Below are positions 19,846 to 27,858 of a stretch of 34,739 nt of DNA, piece by piece; position 1 is the stretch's first letter; every line of letters begins with the position of its first letter. The position numbers and the translations under genes are program-made. The notes below the pieces were generated by a model. It did not search any database and was not told the DNA's origin. It saw only the letters and a program-made list of their open reading frames with translations. Source of the stretch: an uncultured Bacilli bacterium (GTDB lineage Bacteria > Bacillota_I > Bacilli_A > RF39 > UBA660); assembly GCA_947632065.1 (NCBI GenBank), contig CANRNO010000009.1, positions 1-34,739 on the forward strand, written 5' to 3'.

Positions 19846-20406
19846 ATGAAAAAGTTAATGATAGATTTAGATGATACTATATGTACAGATGGATATTTGA
19901 AAGTATTAAATGAATATTTTAATACAAATTATACATATGAAGATTTAGATGATTACTATGTAGAAAGTTTAGTACCTGATGATAGACTTGATGAGTATTT
20001 AGATTATTTTTATACTATAAATGTTTATGATTATGTTGATGTGGTTCCTAATGCGATAGAAGTTATTGAAAAGCTTTCTAAAAAGTATGATGTTTATATT
20101 TGTAGTGCTTATGTTGATAGAAGAAGACCTAAACTTAGTGGAGTTGCGGCAACATTAAAACATAATTGGATAATTGATAATTTACCATTTATTGATCCTA
20201 AAAAAATAATTTTTACTGGAACTAAAGATGTGATTGCTTGTGATATAAAAATAGATGATAAATATTCTAATTTAAAAGGTTATGGAGATGTTAAATTATT
20301 ACTTGATGCATATCATAATAGAAATTATGATGAGGAAAAATTAAAGGAAAGAGGCATAAGACGTGTTAAGGATTGGAAGGAAATAGAGAAAATATTATTA
20401 GATTAA
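19846..20406 (+). CDS. 5'(3')-deoxyribonucleotidase-like HAD phosphatase
   Basis: MKKLMIDLDDTICTDGYLKVLNEYF, VYICSAYVDRRRPKLSG, KHNWIIDNLPFIDPKKIIFTGTKDVIACDIKIDDKYSNL. Confidence 0.75.
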   Translation: MKKLMIDLDDTICTDGYLKVLNEYFNTNYTYEDLDDYYVESLVPDDRLDEYLDYFYTINVYDYVDVVPNAIEVIEKLSKKYDVYICSAYVDRRRPKLSGVAATLKHNWIIDNLPFIDPKKIIFTGTKDVIACDIKIDDKYSNLKGYGDVKLLLDAYHNRNYDEEKLKERGIRRVKDWKEIEKILLD

Positions 20407-20407
20407 T

Positions 20408-20487
20408 AAAAAAAGAGCAGTAGTCCATTTGGACTAGTGCTCAATCTATATACAGGGGATCTTCACATTAATTAGTGAACCTTCCCC
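20408..20487 (-). ncRNA. candidate minus-strand small RNA (two hairpins, 3' intrinsic terminator)
   Basis: Minus strand reads GGGGAAGGTTCACTAATTAATGTGAAGATCCCC, linker, GAGCACTAGTCC-AAAT-GGACTACTGCTC, TTTTTTT; a 12-bp stem with one mismatch and 7 Us. No T-run follows either hairpin on +. Confidence 0.5.
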
Positions 20488-20596
20488 ATTCATATAATAT
20501 GTAAAATGGGTAAAAAAATACTTATTTTTTTATTATTTTTTGTAAAAGTTGATATAATATAAATATAAAATCTTAAATTAGAAATGGGGAGTTGTT

Positions 20597-21692
20597 ATGG
20601 ATATTAATGAGCTTAGAGATAATTTATATAATGTAGAGAAAAAATTAAAAGAATTATGGAGGTCTCTTTGACTGTGACAATAAAGAAATAAAGATAAAAG
20701 AGTTAGAGAGTGAAGTTAATAAAGTAGATTTTTGGGATGATAAAGAACATTCTTCAGAGGTATTAAAAAATATTAGTGAACTTAAGGATATTGTTTATAC
20801 TATTAAAAAGTTATCAACTAAAGTAGAAGAAGAATTAGAATTAATTTCTTTATTAGAAGAAGATGCAGATGAAGAACTTGAAAATAGTATTTTAAATGAT
20901 GGAGCAGTTTTACTTAAAGAATATGAACAAGTAGAGTTACTTCTTTTATTAAACGGAAAGTATGATAAAAATAATTGTATTGTAGAAATTCATTCTGGTG
21001 CTGGGGGAACTGAAGCATGTGACTGGGCAGATATGCTTTATCGTATGTATACTAGATGGTGTTTAAGTAAAAATAAAAAAATTGAAGTTTTAGATATACA
21101 AGATGGAGAAGAAGCTGGTATTAAGAGTGTTTCCTTTTTAGTTAAAGGTGTTTATAGTTACGGATATTTAAAAAATGAAAAAGGTGTTCATCGTTTAGTT
21201 AGAATATCTCCATTTGATTCTAATAAGAGACGTCATACTTCTTTTGCATCCGTTTCAGTTACTCCAGAAATTGATAAAAATATAGAATTAGAAATTAATG
21301 ATAAAGATTTAAAAATAGATGTTTATAGATCTTCTGGATGTGGAGGACAAGGAGTTAATACAACTGATTCTGCGGTTAGAATTACACATCTACCTACTGG
21401 GATTGTTGTTACTTGTCAAAATGAGAGAAGTCAGATTCAAAATAAAGAACAAGCTATGAAAGTTTTAAAGAGTAAACTTATTATTTTAGAAGAAGAGAAA
21501 AAAGAAAGAGAACTTTCTAATATAAAAGGAAATCAACTTAATATAGATTTTGGTTCTCAGATTAGAAGTTATGTATTACATCCTTATAAAATGGTTAAAG
21601 ATCATAGAACTAATGTTGAGACTAGTAATGTTACAAAAGTTTTAGATGGTGATATTGATTTATTTATAGAGTCTAATTTAAGGAAAGGGTGA
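20597..21692 (+). CDS. prfB: peptide chain release factor 2, programmed +1 frameshift
   Basis: ATG 20597 frame reads to TGA 20669-20671 in ...TGG AGG TCT CTT TGA C; +1 shift continues DCDNKEIKIKELESEVNKVDFWDD...SGAGGTEACDWADML...RSSGCGGQGVNTTDSAVRITHLPTG. Confidence 0.96.
20656..20672 (+). promoter_or_regulatory. prfB programmed frameshift signal
   Basis: GGAGG SD-like element, TCT spacer, slippery CTT followed by TGA C. Confidence 0.93.
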
Positions 21693-21696
21693 TTAT

Positions 21697-22581
21697 GTGT
21701 TTAATTTTTTAAAGAAAGAAAAAGCTGAGGATATTTTAGAAGAGATAGATAAAAAAGAAATTGTTAAACGTTATGTTACTTTTTGTATTGGTTGTTTAAT
21801 AGTTGCGATAGCATTTAATTTGTTTTTAGTTGATAATGATTTAGTACCAGGTGGTGTTGGTGGTATTGCGATTATTTGTAAAAGATTGTTTGGTATTAAT
21901 GCATCAGTATTAATTTTAATAGTAGATTTACTTTTACTTCTACTTTCTTATATATTACTTGGAAAAAAACAGACAAGAGGATCAATACTTGGATCTTTAC
22001 TCTTTCCACTTTTTGTAGAGATGACTGCTAATATAGGTAATTATATTGATATTGATACTTCACAACTTTTACTTTCTTCTGTATTTGGTGCAGTAGTATA
22101 TGGTTTTGGAGCAGGTATTATATTTAAAGCAGGATTTACAACAGGAGGTACAGATATTTTAAATCAGATAATTTCTAAATATGCTAAAATTAGTATAGGA
22201 AACAGTATGCTTTTAAGTGATGGTTTAATTGTTTTAGTATCAGGAATTATATTTGGTGCAACTAAATTAATGTATGGTATTATTATTCTTTATATAATTA
22301 GTTATATGGCTGATAAAGTTATTTTAGGTATTTCTGATTGTAAGGCTTTTTATATTGTTACAGATAAAGATCAAGAAATAAAGGAATTTATTTTAAAATA
22401 TATGAATCGTGGTGTTACTGTATTTAATGCTAAAGGTGGGTATACTAAGACTAGACAGAATGTACTTCTTTGTGTTCTTAGAACAAAAGAGTATTATAAA
22501 TTAAAAGAAGGTATACATGAAATAGATCCGGATGCATTTTTTGTAGTAACAGATGCATACGAAGTTTTTGGGGTTGAATAA
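21697..22581 (+). CDS. YitT/DUF161 + DUF2179 family membrane protein (copy 1)
   Basis: DLVPGGVGGIAIICKRLFGI, GFTTGGTDILNQIISKY, C-terminal FYIVTDKDQEIKEFI...DAFFVVTDAYEVFG. Confidence 0.88.
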   Translation: MFNFLKKEKAEDILEEIDKKEIVKRYVTFCIGCLIVAIAFNLFLVDNDLVPGGVGGIAIICKRLFGINASVLILIVDLLLLLLSYILLGKKQTRGSILGSLLFPLFVEMTANIGNYIDIDTSQLLLSSVFGAVVYGFGAGIIFKAGFTTGGTDILNQIISKYAKISIGNSMLLSDGLIVLVSGIIFGATKLMYGIIILYIISYMADKVILGISDCKAFYIVTDKDQEIKEFILKYMNRGVTVFNAKGGYTKTRQNVLLCVLRTKEYYKLKEGIHEIDPDAFFVVTDAYEVFGVE

Positions 22582-22582
22582 T

Positions 22583-23467
22583 ATGAATGAAAAATTAGAA
22601 AATTTTGATTTAGAAAATATTATGGATATTATTAAAAAAAGGCGACTAGTATCTAGATATGCTACTATGATATTTTGTTTATTTTTATCATCTATTATAT
22701 TTAATCTTTTAACTCTTCCTAGTAATATAGTTACTGGTGGTGTTAATGGTTTGGCAGTTATATTTAATTATATAACAGGAGTTAGACCAGCTATAATTAT
22801 TTTTGTAATATCTATTATACTTTTATTTTTAAGTTATATTTATTTAGGGTTTGAAAGAACTAGTGGTACTATAGTTGCGACTATTATTTATCCTATATTT
22901 GTACAACTTACATCAGGTATAGGTAATTATATTTCAATAGAGACTAATGATTTGTTAGTTATTTCAGTATTTTTAGGTGTTATACTTGGTATTTTAAATG
23001 GATTTATTTGTAGGACTGGTTTTAGTGGAGGAGGACTTCCTGCGATAAGTCAGATACTTCATGAAAAATTTAAGATTGCTGTTGGTAAATGTACTTTTTT
23101 TGTTAATGGTATAGTTGTACTTCTTGGAGCAAGTATTTTTGGTTGGACTATGGTTTTATATTCTATAATAGTTTTATATATTAGTGGACTTATGATGGAT
23201 AAAGTAGTATTAGGTATTTCTTCTAATAAAGCATTTTATATTATTACAAGTGAGAAGAAAAGAGTAGAAGATTTTATAGTTAAAGTTATGCATCATACAG
23301 TTACAGAATTTCCTGTAAAGGGTGCATTTTTAGAAAAAAGGAGAACTTGTTTTATGTCTATTATACCTACAACTGAGTATTTTAGATTTAAAGAGGGTAT
23401 AGAAGAGATAGATTCAGATGCATTTTTTGTAGTATGTGATGCTTATCAAGTAGAAGGAGGAAAATAG
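22583..23467 (+). CDS. YitT/DUF161 + DUF2179 family membrane protein (copy 2, paralogue)
   Basis: IVTGGVNGLAVIFNYITG, GFSGGGLPAISQIL, AFYIITSEKKRVEDFIVK...DAFFVVCDAYQVEGG. Confidence 0.88.
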   Translation: MNEKLENFDLENIMDIIKKRRLVSRYATMIFCLFLSSIIFNLLTLPSNIVTGGVNGLAVIFNYITGVRPAIIIFVISIILLFLSYIYLGFERTSGTIVATIIYPIFVQLTSGIGNYISIETNDLLVISVFLGVILGILNGFICRTGFSGGGLPAISQILHEKFKIAVGKCTFFVNGIVVLLGASIFGWTMVLYSIIVLYISGLMMDKVVLGISSNKAFYIITSEKKRVEDFIVKVMHHTVTEFPVKGAFLEKRRTCFMSIIPTTEYFRFKEGIEEIDSDAFFVVCDAYQVEGGK

Positions 23468-23531
23468 TTTTCTTCTTCTTTTTTTCTTGGCTTTGTGTTA
23501 TAATAATTATTAATTTTTAGGAGGTTTTATT

Positions 23532-24071
23532 ATGAATGTATCAGAACATATAACAAATATTTTAAATTATTATAAGGATAATCCTGAATGTGATCCTAAT
23601 GTATATGAGTATATTGAGGTTTGTGGAGATTTAGCTAAATACTTAAATGATATTGATAGTGAAATTCTTGGTAAAATGGTTCGTTATAAATTTGAAGGAT
23701 TTAGTGAAATGTTTTTTCATAAACTTATTACTTGTGGAATAGATGTAGATAGTGAACATCCTTTGTATAGACTTTGTAGTGATAGTAAAAATTATGGATT
23801 AGCAAAAGAAATATTACCAGATCAAGAATTACTTAAAAAGTTAGGTGGAGTATCTTTTTATATATTACAACAACAAAGAGATGTAGAAAAGAAAATTATA
23901 GATTCATTTACTTATGATAATGAAGGAGAATTTAATGATTTAGTTGTGATGGATAAAGTTTTTTCTAAATCAAATAAAGAAGATAATTCTCCAAGAGAAG
24001 AATTAATGTTATTTATAAGTTCTCAGTTTAAAGAAGAATATAAAATAGGAAATATTAAAGGTAAAAAGTAA
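23532..24071 (+). CDS. hypothetical protein
   Basis: 179-aa ORF, extended -10 and GGAGG SD upstream, terminator downstream; family not recognised. Confidence 0.7.
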   Translation: MNVSEHITNILNYYKDNPECDPNVYEYIEVCGDLAKYLNDIDSEILGKMVRYKFEGFSEMFFHKLITCGIDVDSEHPLYRLCSDSKNYGLAKEILPDQELLKKLGGVSFYILQQQRDVEKKIIDSFTYDNEGEFNDLVVMDKVFSKSNKEDNSPREELMLFISSQFKEEYKIGNIKGKK

Positions 24072-24094
24072 GATTTTATATCTTCTTTTTTTTT
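24070..24094 (+). terminator. intrinsic terminator
   Basis: AAGAT-TTTAT-ATCTT followed by C and a long T-run. Confidence 0.6.
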
Positions 24095-24103
24095 GGTTTA
24101 TTT

Positions 24104-24110
24104 TGTCGAA
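24104..24110 (+). promoter_or_regulatory. candidate 0A-box (Spo0A site)
   Basis: TGTCGAA about 30 bp upstream of the ftsE -10. Confidence 0.25.
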
Positions 24111-24167
24111 GTTTGTTTTACTTTTTATTTTATTATGTTATAATGTTAATACTAAGGTGGTGTTAAA

Positions 24168-24863
24168 GTGGATTTAATAAGACTTAAAAATATATATAAG
24201 CAGTATAAAAATGGAGTTACTGCAATTTATGATGCAACTATTTCTATTAGGAAGGGTGCATTTGTTTTTGTTATAGGTGGTTCTGGTAGTGGAAAAAGTA
24301 CACTTATAAAAATGCTTTATCGTGAAGAAAAACCAACTTCAGGACAAATTGTTGTTGGTGGTGTTAATGTTGCTAAACTTAGAAATAGTAAAGTATATAA
24401 ATTACGTCGTAAGGTAGGAATAGTATTTCAAGATTATAGATTACTTCCTAAACTTACAGTATATGAAAATGTAGCTTTTGCAATGGAGGTTATTGGTGCT
24501 CCTAAAAAGATGGCTAGACATCAGACATTAAAAGCTTTGGAACTTGTAGGATTAAAGAATAAAGTACATAATTATCCTAATCAACTTTCTGGAGGGGAAC
24601 AACAAAGAGTTGCGATTGCAAGAGCTATAGTTAATAATCCTAAACTTTTACTTTGTGATGAACCTACTGGAAACTTAGATCCGGAGAGAAGTAAAGAAAT
24701 TATGGAAGTACTTGAGTTAATTAATGAGAAACGTGGAACAACTATAATTATGGCTACTCATGATAAAGAAATAGTTAATAGAATGAGAAAGCAAGTTGTA
24801 ACCCTAAAAGATGGAAGAATAATTAGTAATGAAGAGGAGGGTACATATAATGAGGTTGTTTAG
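24168..24863 (+). CDS. ftsE: cell division ABC transporter ATPase FtsE
   Basis: GGSGSGKSTLIKMLYREEKPTSGQ, FQDYRLLPKLTVYENVAFAMEV, LSGGEQQRVAIARAIV, LLCDEPTGNLDP; overlaps ftsX. Confidence 0.96.
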   Translation: MDLIRLKNIYKQYKNGVTAIYDATISIRKGAFVFVIGGSGSGKSTLIKMLYREEKPTSGQIVVGGVNVAKLRNSKVYKLRRKVGIVFQDYRLLPKLTVYENVAFAMEVIGAPKKMARHQTLKALELVGLKNKVHNYPNQLSGGEQQRVAIARAIVNNPKLLLCDEPTGNLDPERSKEIMEVLELINEKRGTTIIMATHDKEIVNRMRKQVVTLKDGRIISNEEEGTYNEVV

Positions 24864-25749
24864 AATGTTAGGAAGAAGTTGCAGAGATGCATTTAAAAGT
24901 GTATTTCGTAACTTTAGTTTGTCACTTGCATCTATTTCATGTATAACTATTACTCTTATTATTGTTGCGATTGCAATAGTAGCATCTTTTAATGTAGAGA
25001 ATTTTACTAAAGAAATAGAAAAAGATTTAACAATAGTAGTATTTATGAAAAATGATGCAACAGAAGAAGAAATTAATGAAGTTAAAGATAAAGTTCATAA
25101 TATGAGTAATGTTGCTAAAATTGATTTTGAAAGTAAAAAAGAAGTCAAAGAGGAAATGAGTAAGGAAAGCGAAGTATTTAAGACTGTTATGGATGGATGG
25201 AGTGAAGAAGAGAGTCCTTTAAAAGATACTTTTAGATTAAAAGTTAAGAATGTAGAAAAGATAGGAAAGACTGCTAAGAAAATTCAAAAAATGGATAAAG
25301 TAGCAACTGTTAAATATGGAGAAGGAATGGTTGATCAACTTGTTAGTGCATTTTCTTCAATAGAAAAAGTTGCTTATGGAGTTGTAATAGCACTTGTTGT
25401 AGTTACAGTATTCTTAATTATAAATACAATTAAATTAACAATATTCTCAAGAAAAAGAGAAATATCTATTATGAGACTTGTTGGTGCAAATAACTTTACT
25501 ATAAAGATGCCATTTATTATAGAAGGTATGATACTTGGTATAATAGGTTCTATAATTCCAATAATTCTTATAACTTATGGATATCTTGCTTTTTATAATT
25601 ATTTTGATGGATATTTATTTACTGAATTAATTAAACTTATTAAACCAGAACCATTTATTTATTCTGTATCTGGTATAGTTGTATTAATTGGTATTTTAGT
25701 TGGTACTTTAGGTTCAAGTAGTGCAGTTAGAAAGTATTTAAAAGTGTAG
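24850..25749 (+). CDS. ftsX: cell division ABC transporter permease FtsX
   Basis: Four-TM FtsX architecture; VEKVAYGVV..INTIKLTIFSRKREISIMRLVGANNFTIKMPFIIEGMILG. Confidence 0.95.
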   Translation: MRLFRMLGRSCRDAFKSVFRNFSLSLASISCITITLIIVAIAIVASFNVENFTKEIEKDLTIVVFMKNDATEEEINEVKDKVHNMSNVAKIDFESKKEVKEEMSKESEVFKTVMDGWSEEESPLKDTFRLKVKNVEKIGKTAKKIQKMDKVATVKYGEGMVDQLVSAFSSIEKVAYGVVIALVVVTVFLIINTIKLTIFSRKREISIMRLVGANNFTIKMPFIIEGMILGIIGSIIPIILITYGYLAFYNYFDGYLFTELIKLIKPEPFIYSVSGIVVLIGILVGTLGSSSAVRKYLKV

Positions 25750-25757
25750 GTGATTAT

Positions 25758-26981
25758 ATGAAAAAAGGAATAGTTAGCATAGTAGTTGTCTCTATATTTT
25801 TATCATATTTAATTGCACCTATTGAAGTTAGTGCTAAAACACTTAGTGAGTTTGAAGCAGAGGTTGCTAAATTCACTGCAGAACTTCAAGCAAAGCAAAA
25901 TAAAATCGCTAAAAATGATGCTGAGGTTGCACAAATAACTAAACATATTTCTGAATTACAAGCACAAGTAAAACAAATAGAAAATGATATCTCTAGATTA
26001 CAAAATGAAATTGAGGAAAGTAATAAAGAGATTAAGAAAAAAGGAAAAGAAAGTAAAAAAATAATTGAATATTATCAATTATCAAATGGAGAAAATTCTT
26101 ATTTAGAGTATATTTTTGGATCTACTAGTATTACAGATATGATTTATAGAATTTCTATGGTAGAACAACTTACTGAATATAATGATAAAGTAATGAAAGA
26201 GTTAGATGCTCTTATAAAAAAGAATAAGACACAACAGACGCAACTTGGTAGTAAAAAAGAAGAACTTGGTAAAGTTCAAGAAGAATTAAAGTCTGAACGT
26301 GAAAGAATTAATGCTGATACACAAGCTGTTAGGGATACTATGCCTAGTGTTCAAGAGCAAATTAAAGCTGCTAAGGAAAATGTTGCTTATTTGAAAAAAC
26401 TTGGTTGTGGAAAAAATGAGGATGTTCAAAGTTGTATATACAGAGTTAATCAATCATCAGGAGGAGCTTCTGTTCCTAGTTCTGGTTCTACACTTCGTCC
26501 TATTACTAATGGTATTAGACAAGGTGGACTTGGTTCTTATTCAGGACATACTGGTCAAGATATGACTAGTCCTAATAAAAAGGGAGAAACTATTTATCCA
26601 ATTGCAAACGGTTATGTAATATATCAAGATCATGATAATTGTACAACTGGTGGTTGGTGTGGATATGGTTGTAATGGAAATGCTAATATGATTGTAATAA
26701 GACATAATATTAATGGAAGATATATATATGCTAGTTATCTTCATTTGAGTCAAGTTTATGTAGGTGCTGGACAACAAGTTTCTGCTTATACTCCTCTTGG
26801 AAAAATGGGTAATACTGGTTGTACATCTGGTAGTGATGAAGGAGGTACAAGTATACATTTACATTTAGAACTTGCAACTTGTCATTATTATGGTGGAGGT
26901 TGTACTTATAATGGGTATAAATCTCAAATTATAAATCCTACAAGTTATGTATCATTCCCAGGTAGATGGAGTAATAGATAA
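25758..26981 (+). CDS. secreted coiled-coil M23 (LytM) peptidase, EnvC/PcsB-like
   Basis: Signal peptide, long coiled coil, LytM residues SGHTGQDM and IHLHLE; directly downstream of ftsX. Confidence 0.9.
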   Translation: MKKGIVSIVVVSIFLSYLIAPIEVSAKTLSEFEAEVAKFTAELQAKQNKIAKNDAEVAQITKHISELQAQVKQIENDISRLQNEIEESNKEIKKKGKESKKIIEYYQLSNGENSYLEYIFGSTSITDMIYRISMVEQLTEYNDKVMKELDALIKKNKTQQTQLGSKKEELGKVQEELKSERERINADTQAVRDTMPSVQEQIKAAKENVAYLKKLGCGKNEDVQSCIYRVNQSSGGASVPSSGSTLRPITNGIRQGGLGSYSGHTGQDMTSPNKKGETIYPIANGYVIYQDHDNCTTGGWCGYGCNGNANMIVIRHNINGRYIYASYLHLSQVYVGAGQQVSAYTPLGKMGNTGCTSGSDEGGTSIHLHLELATCHYYGGGCTYNGYKSQIINPTSYVSFPGRWSNR

Positions 26982-26986
26982 TTATT

Positions 26987-27024
26987 AGTAAGAGAACTAT
27001 AAAGTGAAGTTCTCTTACTTTTTC
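26987..27024 (+). terminator. intrinsic terminator
   Basis: 12-bp perfect stem AGTAAGAGAACT / AGTTCTCTTACT then TTTTT. Confidence 0.9.
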
Positions 27025-27090
27025 TTTCTAAAAATATTGTAACTTTTTTTTGATTTGTAGTATAATTAAGTTAGGATTGGAGGAGAGAAG

Positions 27091-27786
27091 ATGAAAAAAT
27101 ATTTAGCAGAATTCATTGGTACTTTTGTACTTACTTTTGTTGGATGTGGTGCTGCTGCACTATCTGGCGGAGTAGAAGGAGTGCTTGGTGTTTTAGGAAT
27201 TGCTATGGCTTTTGGACTTTCTATAGTTGTTATGGCTTATTCAATCGGAAACATTTCTGGTTGTCATATTAATCCAGCAGTTTCACTTGCTATGTGGATT
27301 AATAAAAAAATGGAAGGACGCGACTTTATTGGTTATGTAGTTAGTCAAGTTTTAGGTGCTATTGTTGCTGCTGCTTTATTAAAATTAATAGGTAGTATGT
27401 GTGATCCAATAATTACTGGACTTGGAACTAATGGATATGGTTCACTTTCTTATGTACGTCTAGATATGATAGGTGCATTTATTATTGAAGTAGTATTAAC
27501 TTTAATATTTGTACTTACAATATTAGGTGTTACTTCAAAGAAAGAAAATACTTCTGTTACAGGTATAGTAATTGGTCTTGCTTTAGCATTTGTTCATATC
27601 ATTGGAATTCCTTTAACTGGAACTAGTGTTAATCCTGCAAGAAGTTTAGGACCTGCATTATTTGCTGGTGGAAAAGCACTTTCACAAGTATGGCTATTTA
27701 TACTTGCTCCTTTAGTAGGAGCAGTCATTGCTGCATATCTTTGGAAGTATCTTTCTAAAGAAGAGAAAAAAGAAAAGAGTAAATAA
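27091..27786 (+). CDS. aquaporin / MIP family channel
   Basis: Two NPA motifs: HINPAVSLAMW and SVNPARSLGPALF. Confidence 0.95.
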   Translation: MKKYLAEFIGTFVLTFVGCGAAALSGGVEGVLGVLGIAMAFGLSIVVMAYSIGNISGCHINPAVSLAMWINKKMEGRDFIGYVVSQVLGAIVAAALLKLIGSMCDPIITGLGTNGYGSLSYVRLDMIGAFIIEVVLTLIFVLTILGVTSKKENTSVTGIVIGLALAFVHIIGIPLTGTSVNPARSLGPALFAGGKALSQVWLFILAPLVGAVIAAYLWKYLSKEEKKEKSK

Positions 27787-27790
27787 TTTT

Positions 27791-27820
27791 AGTACAAGCT
27801 TTTAACTTGTACTTTTCTTT
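27791..27820 (+). terminator. intrinsic terminator after aquaporin
   Basis: AGTACAAG-CTTTTAA-CTTGTACTTTTCTTTT. Confidence 0.8.
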
Positions 27821-27858
27821 TGTTATGATATACTTATTATAATAAGGGAAGTGTTAGT

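Noticed and set aside
20455-20487. Kink-turn or known riboswitch in the GGGGA...TCCCC hairpin
   Set aside because: The AGG/GA internal loop lacks the tandem G-A pairs of a k-turn, and I could not match it to a known riboswitch core.
20597-21032. prfB as a truncated or frameshifted pseudogene
   Set aside because: The disruption is exactly the conserved CTT-TGA-C programmed frameshift with an upstream GGAGG, and the downstream frame is fully intact.
26541-26858. Minus-strand ORF (105 aa)
   Set aside because: Antisense to the M23 catalytic domain; Ser/Thr/Ile-rich shadow ORF.
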